64,000 nucleotides of DNA. It comes from Paenibacillus sacheonensis. Its GTDB lineage: Bacteria > Bacillota > Bacilli > Paenibacillales > Paenibacillaceae. Shown piece after piece: positions 55,996 through 64,000 of this stretch. The notes beneath the pieces were generated by a model. The model saw only the letters and a list, made by a program, of their open reading frames with translations. It was not told where the DNA came from and made no database searches. A program made the translations under genes and the position numbers. Positions within the stretch are counted from its first letter, which is position 1, and the number at the start of each line of letters is the position of its first letter. The stretch is from contig NZ_JAAAMU010000004.1 in assembly GCF_009909195.1 (NCBI RefSeq), forward strand, positions 186,001 through 250,000, in the 5' to 3' direction.

Positions 55996-56406
55996 GTGAA
56001 TTTGTTGAATGGCCCGGAATTCGGTCGAATGCAGGGCGCCTTAAATGCTGCGGAAATGCGCCAACGCGTCATTTCCAACAATATTGCCAATGTAGATACG
56101 CCAAAATTTAAGCGTTCCGAGGTCGTATTCGAGCAGCTGCTAGAGCAAAGCATGGGATCCGGGAGGTTTCAAATAGCCGGCAAGCGGACGGATCCAAGAC
56201 ATATTCCCATCGGATCTTCAGGTACCGTGCCCCAGGCTCAGATCGTTACGAATGAAACTAGCGTCATGAACAACGACGTCAATAATGTAGATGTCGATCG
56301 CGAGATGTCTCTGCTCGCGAAAAATCAATTGAATTACAATTTCTACGTGCAGCAAATTAACCACGATGTGAAAATGATGCGCATCGGGATCGAAGGGAGA
56401 AGTTGA
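55996..56406 (+). CDS. flgB: Flagellar basal-body rod protein FlgB
   Basis: A 136-residue proximal rod component. The N-terminal rod motif (MQGALNAAEMRQRVISNNIANVDTPKFKRSEV) and the C-terminal DVDREMSLLAKNQLNYNFYVQ helix are typical. A GTG start is used after the weak site GCGGGG. First gene of the fla/che operon, downstream of codY as in B. subtilis. Confidence 0.95.
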   Translation: MNLLNGPEFGRMQGALNAAEMRQRVISNNIANVDTPKFKRSEVVFEQLLEQSMGSGRFQIAGKRTDPRHIPIGSSGTVPQAQIVTNETSVMNNDVNNVDVDREMSLLAKNQLNYNFYVQQINHDVKMMRIGIEGRS

Positions 56407-56858
56407 TGATGAGACTGACGAGCGGGTTTGATGCCAGCGCCTCCGCGCTGACAGCCCAGCGTCTGCGGATGGATGTCATTTCTTCGAACATTGCGAATGC
56501 AGAAACGACAAGAGCCTCCTATGCAAATGGACGCTATGAGCCTTACAAACGCAAAATGGTCGTACTCGAGCCTGGCGCTCAATCGTTCGCCGATACGTTA
56601 AACGGTCAGATGAACGGGTCCGGCAATGCGCCCGGCGTGAAAGCGACGAAAATCATCGAGGACTCCACGCCTTCGAAGCTCGTGTACAACCCTACGCATC
56701 CGGATGCCGATGAGAACGGGTATGTAAAGATGCCTAACGTGGATGTATTAAAGGAAATGGTGGATATGATCTCAGCTTCCCGTTCCTACGAGGCGAACGT
56801 GACTGCGCTCAACGCCAGCAAAGGCATGTTTGTCAAAGCGCTTGAGATCGGCAAGTAA
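56406..56858 (+). CDS. flgC: Flagellar basal-body rod protein FlgC
   Basis: A 150-residue rod protein that polymerises with FlgB. It has FDASASALTAQRLRMDVISSNIANAETTR at the N-terminus and VDMISASRSYEANVTALNASKGM at the C-terminus. The ATG at 56406 shares its first base with the flgB stop; ATG 56409 is equally possible. Confidence 0.96.
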   Translation: MMRLTSGFDASASALTAQRLRMDVISSNIANAETTRASYANGRYEPYKRKMVVLEPGAQSFADTLNGQMNGSGNAPGVKATKIIEDSTPSKLVYNPTHPDADENGYVKMPNVDVLKEMVDMISASRSYEANVTALNASKGMFVKALEIGK

Positions 56859-56883
56859 ACAGAGATAACGCGGAGGGATACCC

Positions 56884-57198
56884 TTGATTAACCCCATGAC
56901 GCTTAACACAGTGCAGTCACAAATTCTTAAGCCTATCCAAACCAATACCCCCGGCATTTCCTCAACACCGGCGGATCTTACAAAAACGTTCGGTGATTTC
57001 CTTCAAAATGCACTTGACGGCGTCAGCGCCCAAGAACAAAACGCACATACCATGAACGATCAATATTTGCTCGGCAATGTCGATGTATCACAAGTCATGA
57101 TTGCGAGCGAACAGGCAGAGCTCGGATTGCAGCTTACCTCACAAATCCGCAATAAAGTGATAGAAGCTTATCAGGAGATCATGCGGATGCAACTCTAA
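56884..57198 (+). CDS. fliE: Flagellar hook-basal body complex protein FliE
   Basis: A 104-residue adaptor between the MS ring and the rod. The conserved FGDFLQNALDGVSAQEQ and the C-terminal VMIASEQAELGLQLTSQIRNKVIEAYQEIMRMQL are complete. TTG start, with GGAGGG 6 bases ahead. Confidence 0.95.
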   Translation: MINPMTLNTVQSQILKPIQTNTPGISSTPADLTKTFGDFLQNALDGVSAQEQNAHTMNDQYLLGNVDVSQVMIASEQAELGLQLTSQIRNKVIEAYQEIMRMQL

Positions 57199-57241
57199 TG
57201 GCATTTCAACAAGCATTGGAAGCTAACAGTGAGGTGGAATC

Positions 57242-58813
57242 GTGAACGAGAAATTTGCCCAATATCGAGCGAAGACCGCTCAGTATTGGAGAGTATTGGA
57301 GAAAAAACAGAAAATTTGGTTGGGCGCTTCGGCCGCCATCCTTATCTTAACGATCATATTGTTGACGCTGCTGTTCTCGAAGACGAATTACGAGGTAGCT
57401 TTCCGCGATTTGGACAGCACGGATGCGGCGGCAGTCATGGAGTACCTGGATTCAGGCAAAATTCCGTATAAGCTGTCGGATGCGGGACAAACGATATCGG
57501 TCCCTACTGCGGATGCTGCCCGCGTAAAAGTGGAAGCAGGCTCGCAAGGCATTATTCGCAACGGTTCGATCGGCTTTGAATCCTTCAATGACAGTTCTTC
57601 GATGTTCGGTTCTACCGATCGTGAGTTTGACGTGAAATACAGAAGCGCGTTGAACGGGGAAATTCAGCGATTGCTGAATGACATGCAAGGCGTGCAGAAG
57701 TCGAACGTACTGGTGAATCTGCCGGAATCGACGCCTTTCATGACTACGGAAGAGAAAGAGCAGGCTTCCGCTTCGATCATGATTACGATGCGCCCGGGAT
57801 ACCGTCCGACGCAGAAGGAAGTAGACGGCTATTACAATCTCGTGAAAACGTCGATCCCTAACATCAAGCCGGAGAATATAACGATCTCCAGTCCCGAAGG
57901 TGAACTGCTCGCATCGAGCGAAGTCGGAGGCGGCGGCATCGGCGGCGATCTGCTGGAGACGCATTACCAAGTCCAGCGCAAGTACGAGAACGATATCAAG
58001 CAAAAAATACAGACATTCCTAGGCCCGATGGTAGGGATGGACAACTTGGTCGTCAGCGTGTCCAGCTCCATCAACTTCGATAAGAAGAAGTCGGAGCAGC
58101 AGCTGGTATCACCGCTGGAAGACAACAACAACAACGGAATCGTGGTCAGCGAAGCCTCAACGAACAAGTCCGCAACCGGCGGAAGCTCGGGAGCAGGCGG
58201 CGTTGCGGGAACGGGAGAAACCGACGTTCCGGGCTACGAGGCCACCAACAGCAGTTCGGGAGGAAGCTCGGAAGAGAGCACTCGAACGACGAACTACGAT
58301 TACAACAAGAACAATGTTCAAATCGAATCCGGTCCCTATGTAATTAAAGATCTCTCTATTAGTATCGGCGTTGAAAAGTCAAAATTGAGCGCCGACGCAA
58401 AAACGGAGATGGGTAATATGGTCGCCAATCTTGTCCGCTCCCAGTTGGTCGAGTCGGGACAGGATGTAAATAATGACGCGTTGATCGATAAGAAAGTTTC
58501 GATCATGGCGCAAAGTTTTATTGACAATGGCGGTGCTTCTTCATCTTCGGCGTTATCCACAGGCTGGCTGGCAGGCATCGGTTTAGCGGCACTGGCACTG
58601 ATCGGCGGTCTCGGCTATGTCGTCGTCCGCCGCAGAAAACAAGCTGCATTGGCTGAGGAAATGGCTGCAGTCCCGGGAAAAGTGGAGTATCCGACAATCG
58701 ATTTGGACAGCGTTCAAAACGAAAGTCAAGTTCGCAAGCAGCTTGAAACACTGGCCAAGCGTAAGCCGGAAGAGTTTGTTAATTTACTCCGGACCTGGCT
58801 CGTCGATGAATAG
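57242..58813 (+). CDS. fliF: Flagellar MS-ring protein FliF
   Basis: A 523-residue inner-membrane ring protein. Membrane helix near residues 24-44 (IWLGASAAILILTIILLTLLF), YscJ-like ring-building domains (residues about 50-220), a Ser/Gly/Asn-rich periplasmic loop (about 295-360), a second helix near 440-462 and a cytoplasmic C-terminus that binds FliG. GTG start with GAGGTGG upstream. Confidence 0.96.
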   Translation: MNEKFAQYRAKTAQYWRVLEKKQKIWLGASAAILILTIILLTLLFSKTNYEVAFRDLDSTDAAAVMEYLDSGKIPYKLSDAGQTISVPTADAARVKVEAGSQGIIRNGSIGFESFNDSSSMFGSTDREFDVKYRSALNGEIQRLLNDMQGVQKSNVLVNLPESTPFMTTEEKEQASASIMITMRPGYRPTQKEVDGYYNLVKTSIPNIKPENITISSPEGELLASSEVGGGGIGGDLLETHYQVQRKYENDIKQKIQTFLGPMVGMDNLVVSVSSSINFDKKKSEQQLVSPLEDNNNNGIVVSEASTNKSATGGSSGAGGVAGTGETDVPGYEATNSSSGGSSEESTRTTNYDYNKNNVQIESGPYVIKDLSISIGVEKSKLSADAKTEMGNMVANLVRSQLVESGQDVNNDALIDKKVSIMAQSFIDNGGASSSSALSTGWLAGIGLAALALIGGLGYVVVRRRKQAALAEEMAAVPGKVEYPTIDLDSVQNESQVRKQLETLAKRKPEEFVNLLRTWLVDE

Positions 58814-58824
58814 AGGTGGCTGAA

Positions 58825-59835
58825 ATGGCAAAGTTACAGGGATTTAGCGGTCGTCAGAAAGCAGCCATTTTGTTAATTTCGTTAGGTCCTGAAGTTTCCG
58901 CTCAGATCTTCAAGCATTTAAGAGATGAAGAAATCGAACAGTTGACGCTCGAAATTGCGAATGTGCGCAAGGTAGATACGATTGACAAGGAAACGATTTT
59001 GACTGAATTCCATCAAATCTGCGTGGCACAGGAATACATTTCGCAAGGCGGTATCACGTATGCCCGTGAAATTCTGGAAAAGGCGCTCGGCGAGCAGAAA
59101 GCGATGGAAGTCATTGGCCGCCTGACCGCGAACTTGCAGGTTCGTCCGTTCGATTTCGCGCGCAAGGCCGATGCTGCTCAAATTTTGAACTTCATTCAGA
59201 ACGAAAATTCGCAAACGATCGCGCTCGTGCTCTCTTATTTGCAAGCGGATCAAGCGTCCCAAATTCTATCTTCGCTTCCGCAAGAGAAGCAGGCCGAGGT
59301 TGCGCGCCGCGTCGCGCTGATGGACAGCACGTCGCCGGAAGTCATTTCGTATGTAGAACGCGTACTCGAACAGAAGTTATCCGCAACCGTTACTCAAGAT
59401 TACACCAGCGCGGGCGGTATTGAATCAATCGTTCAAATATTGAACGGCGTCGACCGCGGAACGGAGCGTACCATTCTGGATGCCTTGGAAATCCAAGATC
59501 CCGAATTGGCGGAAGAAATCAAGAAGCGGATGTTCGTCTTCGAGGATATCGTCAATCTCGACAACCGTTCTATCCAGCGCATCATTCGCGACATCGAGAA
59601 TGCCGACCTGCAGCTTGCCCTCAAAGTGGCGAGCGAAGAAGTTCGGGAGGCGATTTTCCGCAACATGTCCAAACGAATGGCCGAAACGTTCAAAGAAGAA
59701 ATGGAATATATGGGCCCCGTTCGGCTGCGTGACGTCGAAGAAGCTCAAACCCGCATCGTAGCGACGATCCGTAGACTGGAAGAGTCCGGCGAGATCATCA
59801 TCGCCCGCGGCGGAGGGGATGATATCATTGTCTAA
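58825..59835 (+). CDS. fliG: Flagellar motor switch protein FliG
   Basis: A 336-residue switch protein linking the MS ring to the rotor and interacting with stators. It starts KLQGFSGRQKAAILLISLGPEVSAQIFKHL; the C-terminal torque helix region (ENADLQLALKVASEEVREAIFRNMSKRMAE...) with its charged residues is present. ATG 58825 follows GAGGTGG. The end overlaps fliH by 17 bases. Confidence 0.96.
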   Translation: MAKLQGFSGRQKAAILLISLGPEVSAQIFKHLRDEEIEQLTLEIANVRKVDTIDKETILTEFHQICVAQEYISQGGITYAREILEKALGEQKAMEVIGRLTANLQVRPFDFARKADAAQILNFIQNENSQTIALVLSYLQADQASQILSSLPQEKQAEVARRVALMDSTSPEVISYVERVLEQKLSATVTQDYTSAGGIESIVQILNGVDRGTERTILDALEIQDPELAEEIKKRMFVFEDIVNLDNRSIQRIIRDIENADLQLALKVASEEVREAIFRNMSKRMAETFKEEMEYMGPVRLRDVEEAQTRIVATIRRLEESGEIIIARGGGDDIIV

Positions 59836-60646
59836 GTTGTATAAATCTTCCGATGTCATCTCGGTCGAAGATTTAAAACGGCTAGAATGGTACAACCGCT
59901 ATGTGAAGCCTGCCCCGGAGCAAACGGAATCGCCTGGTCCGAGCGAGGAGACGCTGTCGCTGCGGGATCAAATCCTGGATGACGCGGAGCACTTTGCGAA
60001 CCAACGCCTTCAAGAAACCGGCGAGCAAATCGAAGCGATGTATGCCGATGCCCAAGCTCAGATCGACCAATGGTGGCTTGAGCGCCGCCTGCAGGATGAC
60101 GAGACGCTGGAGCGGATTCGCCAGGATGGATATCAGCTGGGTTTCCAAGAAGGCAAGGACAAGGCCGAGGCCCACGTGCACGCGGAATGGGAAACCATGC
60201 TGACGGAAGCGAGAGCCATTCTTGACTCTTCGTTCGAAACGAAGGAGCAAATCATTCAAGAGGCCGAACCGTTCGTCGTGGCGCTGAGTACGGCAATTGC
60301 CGAGAAAATCATTCAAAAGCAATTGACCATCGACCCGCAATGGTCGCTCGATATCGTTCGCAAAGCCTTGGAACGGCGCCGCGAGCAAGGCGTGATCACC
60401 TTATGCGTATCGCCCGGTCAGCTCGCTTACGTACAAGCCGCGCGAGAAGAGCTGTCGCTTGCCATCGATTCGCAGGCCGAGCTTCAGATCGTGCCGGATG
60501 TGACCGTCAAGTCTTTCGGCTGCGTCATTCGCTCCTCGTTCGGAAGCATAGACGCCCGCATCGATACCCAGCTGTCCGAAATCAAGCGGGAGCTGATCCA
60601 GCTTGCGTTGCAAGCCGAGGAACGGGGCGGCGACGATGAAAACTAA
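59819..60646 (+). CDS. fliH: Flagellar assembly protein FliH
   Basis: A 275-residue regulator of the export ATPase FliI. The N-terminus is variable, the middle is a long Gln/Glu-rich helix (about 55-120) with the family GYQLGFQEGKDKAE element, and the C-terminal domain (about 150-265) resembles V-ATPase subunit E. It overlaps fliG at its start and fliI at its end. Confidence 0.92.
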   Translation: MISLSKLYKSSDVISVEDLKRLEWYNRYVKPAPEQTESPGPSEETLSLRDQILDDAEHFANQRLQETGEQIEAMYADAQAQIDQWWLERRLQDDETLERIRQDGYQLGFQEGKDKAEAHVHAEWETMLTEARAILDSSFETKEQIIQEAEPFVVALSTAIAEKIIQKQLTIDPQWSLDIVRKALERRREQGVITLCVSPGQLAYVQAAREELSLAIDSQAELQIVPDVTVKSFGCVIRSSFGSIDARIDTQLSEIKRELIQLALQAEERGGDDEN

Positions 60647-61970
60647 CCGACTGGATGCCGAACGGTACATCGAGCACTTAAGACCGATTGATCCGGTGCG
60701 CGTGAACGGCAAGGTTACGCAGGTCATCGGGTTAACCGTCGAATCGGAAGGTCCGGATGCCAGCATTGGCGACGTTTGCCTCATCTATCCCGCGAGGTCA
60801 ACCAAGCCGCTGAAGGCTGAGGTTGTCGGATTCCGGGACAACAAAGTCATTCTCATGCCGCTTGGCGAGCTTCAATCGATCGGTCCTGGCTGCGACGTAG
60901 TCGGTACCGGCAAGCCGCTCAGCGTTCAAGTCGGCTCGGAGCTGCTCGGCAAAGTGCTGGACGGCTTGGGACAACCTCTGGACGGTTCTTACATCTCCAG
61001 CCGGATGCCGCATCATTCGACGCATAATCAGCCCAGCAATCCGCTATCGAGGCCGAGGGTCAAGGAACCGCTCAGCATCGGCGTTCGTGCGATAGACGGA
61101 TTGCTTACCGTCGGCCAGGGACAACGCGTCGGGATCTTCGCGGGATCGGGCGTCGGCAAGAGTACTTTGCTCGGCATGGTTGCCCGCAACACTTCTGCTG
61201 ACGTGAACGTCATCGCGTTGATCGGCGAACGGGGACGAGAAGTGCTGGAATTCATCGAGAAGGACCTCGGTCCGGAAGGTCTGGCGCGTTCGGTCGTCAT
61301 CGTGGCGACATCCGATCAACCGGCGCTCATTCGGATCAAGGGCGCCTTGATCGCGACGACGATCGCGGAATATTTTCGAGACCGCGGCATGAACGTCATG
61401 CTGATGATGGATTCCGTAACCCGGTACGCAATGGCTTTGCGCGAGGTCGGACTTGCCATCGGCGAACCGCCCGCTACCCGCGGTTACACGCCCTCCGTAT
61501 TCGCCGCCCTGCCGAAGCTTCTGGAACGGGCAGGGACTGGACAGAAAGGCACGATAACCGCCTTTTACACGGTGCTCGTCGACGGTGACGACATGAACGA
61601 GCCGATCGCGGACGCGGTCCGAGGCATCTTGGACGGACACATCGTGCTTAGCCGGGCACTGGCGCACAAGGGGCATTTTCCTGCAATCGACGTATTGGCT
61701 TCTATTAGCCGCGTCATGAAGGAAATCGTGCCGGAAGAGCAGCAGGATGCAGCGAACGAGCTCAAGCGATTGCTCGCTATCTATAAAGATTCGGAAGACC
61801 TGATCAATATTGGGGCGTACCAAAGAGGTTCGAATGAAAAAATTGATCAGGCTATCGCATCGAACGAAACGATTCAGGCGTATACGCGCCAAAAGACGAC
61901 CGAAAAGGCCGGTTATGAAGCGTCGCGCGACCAGCTCATCCATGACTTCTATTCTAATCTCGGGAGTTGA
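60636..61970 (+). CDS. fliI: Flagellum-specific ATP synthase FliI
   Basis: A 444-residue hexameric ATPase of the type III export apparatus, related to F1-beta. Walker A AGSGVGKST (169-177), GERGREV, Walker B LMMDSVTRYAMA and the GEPPATRGYTPSVFA block are intact. ATG 60636 overlaps the end of fliH by 11 bases. Confidence 0.96.
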   Translation: MKTNRLDAERYIEHLRPIDPVRVNGKVTQVIGLTVESEGPDASIGDVCLIYPARSTKPLKAEVVGFRDNKVILMPLGELQSIGPGCDVVGTGKPLSVQVGSELLGKVLDGLGQPLDGSYISSRMPHHSTHNQPSNPLSRPRVKEPLSIGVRAIDGLLTVGQGQRVGIFAGSGVGKSTLLGMVARNTSADVNVIALIGERGREVLEFIEKDLGPEGLARSVVIVATSDQPALIRIKGALIATTIAEYFRDRGMNVMLMMDSVTRYAMALREVGLAIGEPPATRGYTPSVFAALPKLLERAGTGQKGTITAFYTVLVDGDDMNEPIADAVRGILDGHIVLSRALAHKGHFPAIDVLASISRVMKEIVPEEQQDAANELKRLLAIYKDSEDLINIGAYQRGSNEKIDQAIASNETIQAYTRQKTTEKAGYEASRDQLIHDFYSNLGS

Positions 61971-61979
61971 CACTGATTC

Positions 61980-62426
61980 ATGGCTCGATTTCATTACGCC
62001 TATCAGAAGATCGTAGATTTGAAGACAAGCGAGAAATCGCAGGCCGAGTGGCAGCTCTCCATCGTTGTCGGTAAGCTGTCCCAGGAAGAGTCGAGTCTGC
62101 AGAAGCTTCAAGAAGAACGCGCATTGTGGTGCGAGAAGCTGCAGCAGGCTTCGCAGCAGGCGGTTCCGTTGTCGGCCATCTTGACGATGCAGAGTTATAT
62201 CGATTTCTTGGATGACGGCATCCTGCGCAAGCTGCGCGACGTGAAGAAGGCGGAGTCGGCCGTTGAAGCGGGAAGGCGCTTCTTGTCCGATCGCATGATG
62301 GACGAGAAGGTATGGCTCAAGACCAAAGAAAATGCCTTGCGGCGATTCCAAGCCGATAGAATGACGAAAGAACAGAATGAGCTGGATGAACTGGCAACCG
62401 TCAGGTTCATGTATGCAGCTCCATAA
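61980..62426 (+). CDS. fliJ: Flagellar export chaperone FliJ
   Basis: A 148-residue, almost entirely helical coiled-coil protein that fits in the FliI ring. FHYAYQKIVDLKTSEKSQAEWQLS is the typical N-terminus. It starts nine bases after fliI with a poorly placed ribosome-binding site, consistent with coupling to fliI. Confidence 0.92.
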   Translation: MARFHYAYQKIVDLKTSEKSQAEWQLSIVVGKLSQEESSLQKLQEERALWCEKLQQASQQAVPLSAILTMQSYIDFLDDGILRKLRDVKKAESAVEAGRRFLSDRMMDEKVWLKTKENALRRFQADRMTKEQNELDELATVRFMYAAP

Positions 62427-62478
62427 CTGACAAGCGGCTTTGCGAATCGGGAGCCATAGCCCGAGGGAGGGACTTATT

Positions 62479-63384
62479 TTGGCGGATGTGGAAATGGAAA
62501 AACAAAGCTACAGCGGGTTCGAGAGATTCATGTTTTTCGTAACGCCGATTTTATTTACCTTAATATTGCTCGGTGTGCTCGTGACCATATTCAATATTAA
62601 TTTGCGCAACAAGGCGCTGGAGATTGGGAATGACATTCCCGTCTTGAACCGGATTCTGCCCGAACCGTCGGTGAAGGACGGACATGCCGTTAACGAAGAT
62701 TCGATCAAGTCCGCTAACACGTCGGCCAAGATTGCGGAATTGCAAGCACAGCTGACCGCGAAAGAATCGGAGCTCGGCAAAACGGTCGAAGAGAAGACGA
62801 CGCTCGCGAAGACCGTCAAGGATCTTCAGCAGCAAATGGCACAGCTCAAACAAGCGAACGCGGAGCAGCAGCTGAGCGATTCCGCCTATCAGAGCAAGAT
62901 CGGCGAGCTGGCATCGATGTATACGAGCATGACCCCAAGCAAGGCGGCGCCGATTCTGGAAAGCATGGAGACGGCGGAAGCGGTGCTCGTGCTGGATGCG
63001 ATGAGGCCGGAAGATCGGGCGGTCATTCTCGAGAAGATGAATCCCAAGAAAGCGGCGGATGCTTCCGTGCTGCTCAAAGACACCAAGACTGCGAAGGATC
63101 GTCAAATCGCGGCGCTGCAAGCGCGGATCAATAAACAGCAAACGACGACCACGCAATCGGATGCCGTGCTGAGCGCGGCGCAATTGAACTCGACATTCTC
63201 TAAAATGGACCCCGCTGCCGCAGCTGACCTGCTGCTTAAGATGTCGGACGTAAGCCCGAGCAAGGTGCTTCGGATTTTGAACGCCGTGGACGACGCAGCG
63301 CGTTCCAAGATCCTAGCGGAGATGTCGTCGGCGAATAAAGCCATCACCGCCCAATTGGTATCCAAACTGATGGTGGGCAAATAA
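62479..63384 (+). CDS. ylxF: MotE/YlxF family flagellar protein
   Basis: A 301-residue protein: a cytoplasmic start, one membrane helix (about residues 17-40, FMFFVTPILFTLILLGVLVTIF), a long coiled coil (about 80-145) and a C-terminal MgtE-N/FliG-like helical domain (MTPSKAAPILESMETAEAVLVLDAMRPEDRAVILEKM and a second similar unit SKMDPAAAADLLLKM). MotE in other bacteria is a stator chaperone; YlxF lies at this place in the Bacillus operon. TTG 62479 is 8 bases after GAGGGAGGG. Confidence 0.85.
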   Translation: MADVEMEKQSYSGFERFMFFVTPILFTLILLGVLVTIFNINLRNKALEIGNDIPVLNRILPEPSVKDGHAVNEDSIKSANTSAKIAELQAQLTAKESELGKTVEEKTTLAKTVKDLQQQMAQLKQANAEQQLSDSAYQSKIGELASMYTSMTPSKAAPILESMETAEAVLVLDAMRPEDRAVILEKMNPKKAADASVLLKDTKTAKDRQIAALQARINKQQTTTTQSDAVLSAAQLNSTFSKMDPAAAADLLLKMSDVSPSKVLRILNAVDDAARSKILAEMSSANKAITAQLVSKLMVGK

Positions 63385-63439
63385 ACAAACGTCGATTGAA
63401 GCATGATGTGCAGCCTTCAGGGGAAAGGAGGTGAAAAAC

Positions 63440-64000
63440 ATGCAAATGCCGATTACGACGGCTACTCCCAGCCCGGCTCCTGCCGCGACTAGTACGGCTT
63501 CAACGAAAGGCACGGATAACAGCCGATTCAATCAAACCTTCAATCAAACCATTGCCGGCACGCAGGGGAAAGAGACGAACGAGCAGTCAAACGGCGAAGC
63601 TTCGGCGCCCGTAAACGGGGTTTCCAATCCTTCCGTAACTTCGCTGCTCGGTGAACAGGTTTCCGCGGCGGACTTGCTTGGTGCAATCGAAGCGTTGATC
63701 GAGAAGCTGGGAAATGCCGATACCCAGGATCTCGCCCAAACGACGACGGAAAGCGATTTGGCCGAAGCGCTTCAGCAGCTTGACATGCTGCTCAGCTCGC
63801 TTGCAGGCATTCCGGCCTTGCAGCAGCAGCCGAGTGCGATCGTCGCAGAGGCCGTGGGACAGGAACAAGGGCAAGCGGCAGTCGTCAATCTCGAGGAACT
63901 GAATGCGCTAAAGTCAGGCATGCAGGAAGCGTTAGTTGATTTGAGGGCACTGCTGAAGGACCAGAAGAGCCTGCCAGTCAATCGTGATCAGATGTCGCAG
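63440..64000 (+). CDS. fliK: Flagellar hook-length control protein FliK, N-terminal part
   Basis: An open frame of 187 codons runs from ATG 63440 off the window end. AAAGGAGGTGA lies just before the start. The sequence is Thr/Ser/Ala/Gln-rich and low in complexity, with QTFNQTIAGTQ and an LLxQL-rich helical segment, as expected for the disordered ruler part of FliK. The identity rests mainly on operon position (fliJ-ylxF-fliK); the conserved C-terminal domain lies outside. Confidence 0.75.
   Translation, partial: MQMPITTATPSPAPAATSTASTKGTDNSRFNQTFNQTIAGTQGKETNEQSNGEASAPVNGVSNPSVTSLLGEQVSAADLLGAIEALIEKLGNADTQDLAQTTTESDLAEALQQLDMLLSSLAGIPALQQQPSAIVAEAVGQEQGQAAVVNLEELNALKSGMQEALVDLRALLKDQKSLPVNRDQMSQ

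Overview
The window is chromosomal DNA from an endospore-forming, flagellated Firmicute, most likely a Paenibacillaceae (Paenibacillus/Cohnella-like). The evidence is a moderately high GC content, spore genes (ylbJ, a YhcN-type lipoprotein), FapR-controlled fatty acid synthesis, CodY, and a gene order from ylbH/coaD to the fla/che operon that follows the Bacillus subtilis chromosome almost gene by gene. Species assignment is inference.

Layout. 1-6.4 kb is a mixed accessory region: a damaged prophage-type glucosaminidase, an MFS exporter, RNase J, a manganese catalase, a spore lipoprotein and a small membrane protein. 6.4-8.8 kb has a candidate minus-strand structured RNA with two terminators, then a tightly packed operon of a D-2-hydroxyacid (glycerate/hydroxypyruvate-type) dehydrogenase with an LrgA/LrgB pair. 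8.9-10.1 kb encodes a membrane-anchored parvulin foldase. 10.3-15.9 kb is a complete oligopeptide ABC importer (oppABCDF type) behind a promoter overlapped by a palindrome. 16-20.6 kb is rsmD-coaD, ylbJ, tmcAL, yceD/ylbN-rpmF. 20.8-28.3 kb is a type II fatty acid synthesis cluster, fapR-plsX-fabH-fabD-fabG-acpP-fabF-rnc, with a FapR operator in front and a 650-bp repeat-rich insertion between fabD and fabG. 28.5-39.5 kb carries smc, ftsY-ylxM-ffh-rpsP-khpA-rimM-trmD-rplS, sipS and rbgA (chromosome segregation, SRP targeting, ribosome and tRNA maturation, secretion). 39.6-43.2 kb is rnhB, ylqG, ylqH and yraN. 43.3-45.5 kb (minus strand) is comM/yifB and a DinB-family gene with a LexA box in its promoter. 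45.8-55.7 kb is sucCD, dprA-topA-trmFO and hslVU-codY. 56 kb to the end is the start of the fla/che operon, flgB-flgC-fliE-fliF-fliG-fliH-fliI-fliJ-ylxF-fliK, cut by the window end inside fliK.

Most of the window is conserved housekeeping DNA and I see no phage-defence or biosynthetic island. The observations most worth following are the dehydrogenase-LrgAB operon (the same functional pairing as the plant glycolate/glycerate translocator PLGG1, which is an LrgAB fusion), the unidentified structured RNA beside it, the repeat insertion in the fab operon, three Spo0A-box matches before flgB, the LexA box before the DinB-family gene, and the palindromic sites at the opp promoter.
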